From NCBI GenBank assembly GCA_012031335.1, contig JAAUTT010000408.1, forward strand, positions 1 to 5,233: a stretch of 5,233 bases of DNA, given 5' to 3'. The notes under the pieces are model-generated. The model saw nothing but the letters and a program-made list of their open reading frames with translations, was not told where the DNA came from and ran no database searches. The first letter of the stretch is position 1, and the number at the start of each line of letters is the position of its first letter. This document shows positions 1 through 5,233 of this stretch, piece after piece. Origin of the DNA: Bacteroidales bacterium (GTDB taxonomy: Bacteria > Bacteroidota > Bacteroidia > Bacteroidales > JAAUTT01). A program made the position numbers and the translations under genes.

Positions 1-1
1 A

Positions 2-768
2 AATCGTGACGAAAATCCATACGAAACACCTATGATGATTTATCCTGCCGTTCACTATACCATGGGCGGTGTTTGGGTAGATTACGAACTTCAAACCACT
101 ATATCAGGGTTATTTGCCATCGGTGAGGCTAATTTCTCCGATCATGGCGCCAATCGTTTAGGAGCTTCCGCTCTGATGCAGGGTTTGGCTGACGGATATT
201 TCGTATTGCCTTACACCATTCAGAATTACCTTGCTGCAGATATTCGTACCCCACGGATAAACACGGATACACCAGCCTTTCTGGAAGCTGAAAAATCGGT
301 GAAGGAAGAATACAAAAACTGATGAGCATACGGGGCAAGCATTCGGTAGACAGTTTCCACAAGCGTTTGGGTAAAATTATGTGGGATAAAGTTGGGATGG
401 CACGCACAAAACAAAGTTGTTCCGAGGCTATTGCCGAAATAGCAGCACTTCGTGTGGAATTCTGGAATGATGTACGCGTAACAGGTACACCCGACGAACT
501 CAATCCTGAACTTGAAAAGGCTTTACGGGTTGCCGACTTTATAGAATTAGGTGAACTGATGGCACGCGATGCTCTTCACAGGGAAGAATCGTGCGGTGGT
601 CATTTCCGTGAAGAATACCAAACCGAAGAAGGAGAAGCAAAACGCGATGATGGCGACTTTATGTATGTTGCAGCCTGGGAATACAAAGGCGAGAACGAAG
701 AGCCAAAATTAAACAAAGAGGTTCTGGAGTACGAAAACATCAAAGTAGCTCAGCGTAACTATAAATAA
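2..768 (+). CDS. sdhA: Succinate dehydrogenase/fumarate reductase flavoprotein subunit, C-terminal part, frameshifted
   Basis: This is the catalytic FAD subunit of complex II, which interconverts succinate and fumarate. The start lies upstream of the window. About 255 residues are visible. HYTMGG (His at visible residue 18) is the substrate-binding histidine region, GEA (residues 41-43) lies in the FAD-binding part, and HGANRLG (Arg 52) carries the conserved substrate-binding arginine. The C-terminal domain follows, with [13 protein letters not shown], and ends in AQRNYK. The reading frame stops at TGA 320-322, while the homology continues without a gap in the -1 frame, where an ATG overlaps the stop (TGATG). 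One missing T (AACTTGATG expected, AACTGATG seen) restores an expected N-L-M-S-I-R-G-K junction. The conserved sequence on both sides argues for a sequencing deletion. Translational coupling of two polypeptides is a less likely alternative. Whether it acts mainly as Sdh or Frd cannot be decided from sequence alone. Confidence 0.93.
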
Positions 769-810
769 TAACAATATCGGCAAACGATTGGCAGTAACTT
801 TATAGTTGCG
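754..810 (+). promoter_or_regulatory. Intercistronic hairpin between sdhA and sdhB
   Basis: CGTAACTATAAA (754-765) pairs with TTTATAGTTGCG (799-810), giving a 12-bp stem with one U-G pair and a 33-base loop. The left arm encodes the last four SdhA residues and ends just before the stop codon. A small ATCG/CGAT stem can form inside the loop. No T-run follows, so it is unlikely to be an intrinsic terminator. It could be an mRNA processing or stability element that sets the sdhA:sdhB ratio; that role is inference. Confidence 0.45.
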
Positions 811-842
811 ATGAGTAGGGAGCCGGAAAAAACATAAGAGAT

Positions 843-1583
843 ATGAATTTTACACTTAAAATATGGCGTCAGGAGAGCGCAAGCTCAAAAGGTAGGTTTG
901 AAACCTACAAAATCTCCGATATTTCAGATGAGTGTTCTTTTCTCGAGATGCTCGACCAGTTGAATGAACAGCTGGTTGACAAATTCGATAAACCTGTATG
1001 CTTCGATCACGATTGTCGTGAAGGTATCTGCGGGATGTGCAGCCTTTACATCAATGGTCGTCCCCATGGAAACGACAGTGGTATTACTACCTGTCAGCTG
1101 CATATGCGCCGTTTCAAGGATGGTGATACCATTGTAATTGAACCATGGCGCGCCAAAGCCTTTCCAATTCTGAAGGATTTGGTTGTTGACCGCTCTGCTT
1201 TCGATAAGATTGTGCAGGAAGGCGCTTATGTATCGGTTAATACCGGTGGTGTGCCCGATGGAAATGCTATTCCTGTACCCAAGGTAAAATCGGATCTGGC
1301 CATGGATGCTGCTGCCTGTATTGGCTGCGGTGCCTGTGTGGCAACCTGTAAAAATGCCTCAGCCATGTTATTTGTTTCGGCTAATGTTTCGCATCTTGCG
1401 TTATTACCCCAGGGTAAAATTGAAGCCAAGGAACGGGTTTCAAAGATGGTAGCCAAGATGGATGAACTTGGATTTGGTAACTGTACCAATACCGGTGCTT
1501 GCGAAGCTGAATGTCCGAAGGAAATCAAACTTTCGAATATAGCCAGGTTATTCCGTGAATATTACGTATCCTCTGTAAGTTAA
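843..1583 (+). CDS. sdhB: Succinate dehydrogenase/fumarate reductase iron-sulfur subunit
   Basis: This subunit passes electrons between the FAD in SdhA and the quinone site at the membrane subunit. It is intact at 246 residues, a normal family length. The N-terminal ferredoxin domain holds the [2Fe-2S] ligands C58, C63, C66 (CREGICGMC) and C84. The 17 residues between the third and fourth ligands exceed the 11 in the E. coli enzyme. The C-terminal domain has [12 protein letters not shown] (C159, C162, C165, C169) plus C214, C220 and C224. By analogy with E. coli FrdB, C159/C162/C165/C224 bind [4Fe-4S] and C169/C214/C220 bind [3Fe-4S]. The start has a purine-rich AAGAG just upstream. It follows sdhA by 74 bases on the same strand and is very likely in the same operon, with a terminator straight after it. 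It is the only gene in the window without an indel. Confidence 0.96.
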   Translation: MNFTLKIWRQESASSKGRFETYKISDISDECSFLEMLDQLNEQLVDKFDKPVCFDHDCREGICGMCSLYINGRPHGNDSGITTCQLHMRRFKDGDTIVIEPWRAKAFPILKDLVVDRSAFDKIVQEGAYVSVNTGGVPDGNAIPVPKVKSDLAMDAAACIGCGACVATCKNASAMLFVSANVSHLALLPQGKIEAKERVSKMVAKMDELGFGNCTNTGACEAECPKEIKLSNIARLFREYYVSSVS

Positions 1584-1606
1584 TCATTTAGATAATTACT
1601 GGAAAT

Positions 1607-1645
1607 AAAAAAAGGGCAGGTGGATGATTTCACACTGCCCTTTTT
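1607..1645. terminator. Bidirectional intrinsic terminator between sdhB and the fasciclin gene
   Basis: GGGCAG (1614-1619) pairs with CTGCCC (1635-1640). The stem extends by GTG/CAC around a single bulged A and has an 8-base loop. It is flanked by seven A on the left (1607-1613) and five T on the right (1641-1645), so it can end transcription from either side. It lies 23 bases after the sdhB stop and 14 bases beyond the stop of the convergent gene. Confidence 0.88.
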
Positions 1646-1659
1646 GCTTTTATATAGAA

Positions 1660-2975
1660 TTACTTCGGTAGAAGAACCTTGTCCAGAACATGAACGATTC
1701 CGTTACTCCCCTGGATATCAGTTGCCACCACTTTGACAGATGCATTGATGGTTACACTTGATCCGACATTCACATCGATATCTCCGTTCAAGGTAGTTAC
1801 TTTACCTGTGGAAAGACTTGCGGAGCGAACGTTTGAGCCAACCACATGGTACAATAAAATCGGAGTAAGATCAGCTTTGGTAAGCGCATTTATACCCGAA
1901 ACACCCAGGGATGTAAACAGTGCATTAAATGCATCATTGGTTGGAGCAAATACGGTGAATGGTCCGGCACCAGATAAAGTTTCAACTAATTCCGCTTTTA
2001 TAACGGCCTGGACAAGAATGCTGAAATTGGGATTCTGCTGTGCAATAGCTACTACCGAAGGTTGAAAAATAACATCGTCAATAATGTGGATAACACCATT
2101 TGAACCGGTAATATCTACTGCGATCACTTTTGCCGAGCTGTTAAGTTTTACTTCCTGACCCGCATCAATTTTTACAGAAATGGGGTAATCTCCGAATTTG
2201 CTTAATGTTTCTGCATAACCGGTTGCAACATCGCTACTATAAACTTTTGATCCTAATACATGATATAGCAGAAGAGCAGTCACATTGGACGGGAGTGTAG
2301 CATATTTTGCAAAAGCTGCATTATTGGGAGCAAATATTGTGAAAGTGCCGGTTTTTTCCTTCAGCGTATTTAATAAATTTTCGCTTACTACAGCATTAGC
2401 CAAAGAACTCAATTGAGGGTTAACCGCTACAAGTTCGCCCACACTTAAAGGAGAAATTACTTTATCTATTATATGAACCACTCCATTGTCAGCCTGAACA
2501 TCAGCCGTTGTAACCATTGCGTAGTTGTTAATCTTTACACCCGAAGATTTTTCGATGAATAAGGATAAAAATTTATTATTATCAACCGGACTCAAGGTAT
2601 AAGCATATCCTGTTGTAACAGCCGATGATGGCACTTTGGCGCCGAGTACATGATAGAGGAGGACAGATTTCAGGACATCAACAGGAACATCCTCAACCTT
2701 TGCAAAGCCTGCTGAAGTTAAGAAAGCTGTAAACGCATCATCAGTAGGAGCAAAAAACTGTGAAAGCACCGGGAAGATGTAGCAAGCGTGGTTGTTAATC
2801 CGGTTTTAATAAGAGCTTTTTCGAGTATACTGAAGCGGTTATCCGAAACGACAATGTCACTTATGGTATTAGTTTTTGGGGTATTGTCATCATCATCCTT
2901 GTCACAGGAAATAAATATACCGCCCATTACCAGCAGAGCCAGTAAAAAATAGTTGTTTAACATTTTACTTTTCAT
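1660..2975 (-). CDS. Triple fasciclin (FAS1) domain lipoprotein, with two frameshifts
   Basis: This is a predicted outer-membrane or surface lipoprotein with three FAS1 adhesion-type domains. Residues 1-24 form a lipoprotein signal ending in FISC. Cys24 is followed by DKDDDD, which resembles the acid-rich export signal of surface lipoproteins in Bacteroidota. FAS1 repeats lie at about 37-175, 177-305 and 306-437. Each has the FTVFAPT-like motif, an LLYHV(L/V)G motif and a closing NG(V/I)(V/I)H(I/V)(I/L)D motif. The signal and first helix read in one frame down to about 2774, and the rest reads in another frame from about 2757. Between them G-A-F-T-V-F is readable only in the third frame. This points to one extra base in the G3 run at 2771-2773 and one in the A6 run at 2752-2757. 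Removing both gives exactly 437 codons plus a stop. Without the correction, a GTG-started product of 369 residues would lack its signal. The ligand is unknown. Confidence 0.9.
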
Positions 2976-2980
2976 ATATT

Positions 2981-3052
2981 ATTGTTTTGAGTTTGTACTA
3001 TAAAAACTAAACAAAACCAATAATGTTTAATATAAATATTCAATAATTAAAC
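2981..3052. repeat. AT-rich inverted repeats in the divergent intergenic region
   Basis: Two imperfect palindromes lie upstream of the fasciclin gene. ATTGTTTTG (2981-2989) faces CAAAACCAAT (3012-3021), with one unpaired C and a further AGTTT/AAACT pairing inside. GTTTAAT (3025-3031) faces ATTAAAC (3046-3052). They could be operator sites or 5'-UTR hairpins of the fasciclin mRNA, but in such AT-rich DNA repeats of this kind also arise by chance. No convincing TAnnTTTG promoter was found for the minus-strand gene in 2976-3100. Confidence 0.3.
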
Positions 3053-3145
3053 AAAATAAGTGTAATTCTAAATAGCAAATAACTCAATGCCCCTAATCCA
3101 TTGAACAAATTATAGTTGTTATAAAAATCCATTAAATCTTAAAAA

Positions 3146-3174
3146 TTGTATGTTCGAACGCAACCTTCCCTTTG
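3146..3174 (+). promoter_or_regulatory. Candidate Bacteroidota-type promoter for the exported protein gene
   Basis: A TTG (3146-3148) is followed after 18 bases by TCCCTTTG (3167-3174), one mismatch from the Bacteroidota -7 consensus TAnnTTTG. Transcription would start near 3181, giving a leader of about 24 bases before the ATG at 3205. The spacer holds a perfect 8-bp palindrome, GTTCGAAC (3152-3159). The mismatch replaces the conserved A, so support is modest. Confidence 0.33.
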
Positions 3175-3204
3175 TTTATTCATCATAAATAAAAATCTAA
3201 AAAA

Positions 3205-3811
3205 ATGAGTTACTTGAAATTTTGTTTGATAATTTTATTATTTACCAACTTTTCAGGAGGGTCTTTTCAATACAGATATAATAATCCTGAGATTAAACGA
3301 TCTTCTGAATATGGTAAGTCGAAAAAGCCAAATCGCAAGGCTGAAATTGATATTAATTATTGTCTGCTCAATAAAAAAGGTGAACCATCCAATCAATTTA
3401 CCGAAGGAGAGAATTTTACATTTTCGCTTTCCATTAGGAATAATAGCGGAGATACCTTATTTATGGACAATTCCTTTTTATCGGAAATATCGGGGTTTTG
3501 TACAGTTTACAATGAAGAAAACCAGCAAGTTGGTCAACCCTACCTTTTTACAGGAGCAACCATAGTTCCGTCTGAAGCTCATCCGTTTTATGGTAAGGAG
3601 AATGTTTACGAACTTCGGGTACCCTGGAACGATTCTCGATCTCTTTGGAGCACACTGCATTTCAGTTTCAAAGGTTCGAATCAAAAGAGTTTACCCAAGG
3701 GCAAGTATTATACATTTTTTTAAGCACAGGTTTTGCTTTGATCGTTCTTCAGGCCGGCCTTCCCTATGCCTGCAACCGGTATCTTACAGAATCGATTTTG
3801 AAGTGGTATAG
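3205..3811 (+). CDS. Exported protein of unknown function, probable beta-sandwich, frameshifted near the C-terminus
   Basis: I do not recognise this family. The N-terminus has one Lys, then a hydrophobic stretch (residues 6-15, FCLIILLFTN) and a small-residue region (SGGS), so it is probably a signal peptide for export; no lipobox is seen. The mature part alternates polar and hydrophobic residues, with segments such as FTFSLSIRNNSGDTLFMDN and LHFSFKG that look like strands of an immunoglobulin-like sandwich. The frame stops at 3721-3723, straight after a T7 run (3715-3721), just after LPKGKYYTFF. Removing one T continues the protein for 29 more residues to a strand-like end, YRIDFEVV, and a TAG at 3809-3811, giving 201 residues. 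If the run is correct, the product is 172 residues and lacks its last strands. The ATG follows an A-rich leader. Confidence 0.6.
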
Positions 3812-3831
3812 TATAAGTTTCAGGTTGCAAA

Positions 3832-3843
3832 TGAAATATTTCA
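3832..3843. repeat. 12-bp perfect palindrome downstream of the exported protein gene
   Basis: TGAAATATTTCA is a perfect 12-bp palindrome in the gap before the kinase gene. Nearby are AGGCCGGCCT (3751-3760), a perfect 10-bp palindrome, and a 7-bp inverted pair, TGCAACC (3771-3777) and GGTTGCA (3823-3829). None is followed by a T-run, so no intrinsic terminator for the exported protein gene was found. A regulator-binding role is possible but unsupported. Confidence 0.25.
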
Positions 3844-3844
3844 C

Positions 3845-3905
3845 CGGACATCTGTCTTTTCCATAAGGAGTATTATCTTTATTCGCAAAAACGACCGGAT
3901 GTCCG
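3845..3905 (+). promoter_or_regulatory. Inverted repeat flanking the candidate promoter region and abutting the kinase start codon
   Basis: CGGACATCTG (3845-3854) pairs with CGGATGTCCG (3896-3905), a 10-bp stem with one U-G pair, and the right arm ends on the base before the ATG at 3906. The 41-base interval contains AAGGAG (3865-3870), a good Shine-Dalgarno match but 35 bases from the start, and TATCTTTA (3874-3881), one mismatch from TAnnTTTG but with only a weak CTG as -33 element. The two arms could be paired operator half-sites. If transcribed from further upstream, they would form a hairpin that occludes the start codon. Confidence 0.4.
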
Positions 3906-4783
3906 ATGAATTATCATTACATAGCTTTTGGTTTAAAAATAGAATCAGAATTTGAGATACCTGAGTTTCTTATAAGTGAAGGAACCCCGGATGTTTATAT
4001 TGGTGTTGGAGAGGTTCCCGAAAAATTGCCAAACCCCCTGTTTGAAGGGGTTCGATTTCAAGCTTCACCCGATCATTTTCTGTTGCATGTGGATCGTATT
4101 GCCAGGTATTTTGCTGAGGGTGGACATACCATAACCATACAGCCCTATAATGGTAGTTCTGATTCCGAGAATCAGGCTGTTTTTATTAGGATCCGTATTC
4201 GGAGCGCTTATCCATCAAAGAGGATTACTTCCGATGCATGGAAGTTCCCTTTGTATTGATCAAAAGCCTATATTTTTCGGGTATATCCGGTGCAGGAAAA
4301 TCAACGCTGGCAGCGGGTCTTATGCAAAGAGGATACCAGCTTTTAAGTGACGACATCAGTGTTGTTTCTTTGGACAAACATCCAACACCCTTTGTTTATG
4401 CCGGATATCCGGGGATGAAACTCTGGGTAGATTCCATGCTAAAATTGGGGTTTAAACCAGAAAACTATATCAGAGTTAGAGAAAAACTTAATAAACATCA
4501 CCTGAGCATAGGTTCGGATTTCAATCCGGCAGGGATGCCCCTGAAAGGTATTTACATGCTACAAACCAGGAATTCCGACGGCATAATAATTGAGCCAATT
4601 AAAGGAATTGAAAAATTCAACGCCTTAAAAAATAATACCTACCGCTTAAATTTTATCAAAGGGATCGGAAATACGGAATCACATTTCAGGCATCTATCTG
4701 CAATTGCCACATCATGTGATGTGAAACGTATAACCCGGTCGTCGAAGGGTTTTGATCTGAACCGGCTTTTGAATAAAAATTGA
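3906..4783 (+). CDS. HPr kinase-like P-loop serine kinase, with two frameshifts
   Basis: This protein resembles the C-terminal domain of HPr(Ser) kinase/phosphatase, fused to a family-specific N-terminal region (residues 1 to about 85) starting MNYHYIAFGL. The core reads LFLLGSVFGALIHQRG, MHG (His111), Walker A GISGAGKST (125-133, Lys131) and LLSDDIS (Asp148/Asp149). The His-Lys-Asp spacing is close to that in HPr kinases. Later segments include GYPGMKLW and EKFNALKNNTYR, typical of the HprK-related proteins found in biosynthetic clusters. It is not the true carbon-catabolite HprK, which has a different N-terminal domain. Homology runs through three frames: 3906 to about 4170, about 4170 to 4277, then to the stop at 4781-4783. 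One extra base near 4168-4175 and one extra T in T5 (4273-4277) explain this; removing both gives 291 codons plus a stop. A sulfotransferase follows after 21 bases, so a role in product tailoring is inferred. The phosphorylated substrate is unknown. Confidence 0.87.
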
Positions 4784-4804
4784 AGAAGACATAAAAATGC
4801 GAAG

Positions 4805-5233
4805 ATGGAGACAACAGACCATAAAAAAATAATTTGGCTGGCATCTTATCCCAAATCGGGCAATACATGGTTCAGAGCTTTTCTTGCCAATTTGCTGCAC
4901 CCTGGCGATAAACCTGCTGACATAAACGAACTTGAAGGCGGACCAATTGCCAGCAGCAGAGCATTGTTCGATGAGGCTACAGGCTTATCCTCTTCCGATC
5001 TTACACCTGCTGAAATTGAGAACCTCAGGCCCTTTGTATACCGGTATATTGCCAGGAATTCGACTGAAATTATTTTCCATAAAATACATGATGCGTATAC
5101 TTTAACTTCCGAAGGAGTTGCGCTTGTGCCTGCCGAAGCAACAAGATGTGCCATATACTTTGTTCGAAATCCGCTGGATGTGGCCGTTTTCTTTTGCACA
5201 CCATGCCAACACGGATTTTCCTTCGATGGCAGA
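4805..5233 (+). CDS. PAPS-dependent sulfotransferase, N-terminal part, frameshifted near the window end
   Basis: This enzyme would transfer a sulfo group from PAPS to a hydroxyl or amine acceptor. From ATG 4805 the protein begins METTDHKKIIWLASYPKSGN. PKSGNTW (residues 16-22) is the 5'-phosphosulfate-binding loop. FHKIHDAY (91-98) contains the likely catalytic His95. YFVRNPLDVAV (118-128) is the start of the 3'-phosphate-binding motif. After V128 the frame gives FFCTPCQHG, whereas removing one T from T4 (5187-5190) gives SFAHHANTDFPSMA, which completes the expected RNPLDVAVSF motif. The original frame also stays open to the window edge, so the error is easy to miss. The rest of the gene, probably over half, lies beyond the window. 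It follows the kinase gene by 21 bases, which suggests one transcript. The acceptor cannot be predicted. Confidence 0.88.
   Translation, partial: METTDHKKIIWLASYPKSGNTWFRAFLANLLHPGDKPADINELEGGPIASSRALFDEATGLSSSDLTPAEIENLRPFVYRYIARNSTEIIFHKIHDAYTLTSEGVALVPAEATRCAIYFVRNPLDVAVFFCTPCQHGFSFDGR

Noticed and set aside
129..503. Minus-strand open frame opposite sdhA
   Set aside because: It is a shadow frame. The plus strand carries clear SdhA motifs on both sides of the break.
754..810. The sdhA-sdhB hairpin as an intrinsic terminator
   Set aside because: No T-run follows the stem, the loop is 33 bases, and sdhA and sdhB are expected to be co-transcribed.
1226..1528. Minus-strand open frame opposite sdhB
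   Set aside because: It is antisense to the conserved cysteine-rich domain of an intact sdhB and has no features of its own.
1733..2065. Plus-strand open frame opposite the fasciclin gene
   Set aside because: It is antisense to the third FAS1 domain, with no motif or independent signal.
2976..3204. Small RNA or riboswitch in the divergent intergenic region
   Set aside because: Only AT-rich short inverted repeats are seen. There is no conserved aptamer-like structure and no terminator.
3751..3760. AGGCCGGCCT palindrome as a recombination or attachment site
   Set aside because: It lies inside the likely continuation of the exported protein gene. There is no integrase or second copy in the window, and a single 10-bp palindrome is weak evidence.
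4846..5199. Minus-strand open frame of 117 codons near the window end
   Set aside because: The plus strand here encodes the sulfotransferase motifs PKSGNTW and RNPLDVAV, so the antisense frame is a shadow.
1..5233. Genome-wide programmed frameshifting or unusual recoding as the explanation for the many broken genes
   Set aside because: The corrections go in both directions: six sites need a base skipped and sdhA needs a -1 step. The sites share no common motif, and most sit in simple homopolymers. Sequence error is far simpler.

Overview
The window looks like chromosomal DNA of a Bacteroidota bacterium. The succinate dehydrogenase/fumarate reductase subunits are of the Bacteroidota type, the lipoprotein has an acid-rich stretch straight after its lipobox cysteine, Shine-Dalgarno sequences are mostly weak or A-rich, and the intergenic DNA is AT-rich. 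No RNA gene, CRISPR array, insertion sequence or integrase was seen.

Layout: (1) 2-768 (+) is the C-terminal part of the SdhA/FrdA flavoprotein, cut by the window edge and broken by one frameshift. (2) 843-1583 (+) is an intact SdhB/FrdB iron-sulfur subunit, and a 12-bp hairpin joins the two genes. (3) 1607-1645 is a bidirectional terminator between convergent genes. (4) 1660-2975 (-) is a surface-type lipoprotein with three fasciclin (FAS1) domains, broken by two close indels. (5) 2976-3204 is an AT-rich divergent intergenic region. (6) 3205-3811 (+) is an unrecognised exported protein, probably broken by an extra T in a T7 run. (7) 3906-4783 (+) is an HPr-kinase-like P-loop protein broken by two indels. 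(8) 4805-5233 (+) is the N-terminal part of a PAPS-dependent sulfotransferase, broken near the window end by an extra T in a T4 run.

SdhA and SdhB form the soluble catalytic part of complex II; a membrane cytochrome b subunit would be expected upstream of the window. The kinase and sulfotransferase are 21 bases apart on the same strand and are probably co-transcribed. They look like the start of a tailoring cluster (peptide or polysaccharide modification) that continues beyond the window.

The most striking property is that every protein gene except sdhB needs single-base corrections to read through. Seven are inferred: six extra bases and one missing base, mostly in short homopolymers. Conserved motifs continue in the alternative frames and every corrected complete gene has a length divisible by three. 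This fits sequencing or assembly indels much better than seven independent pseudogene mutations. The coding features below are therefore given as whole reconstructed genes, with the breakpoints stated.
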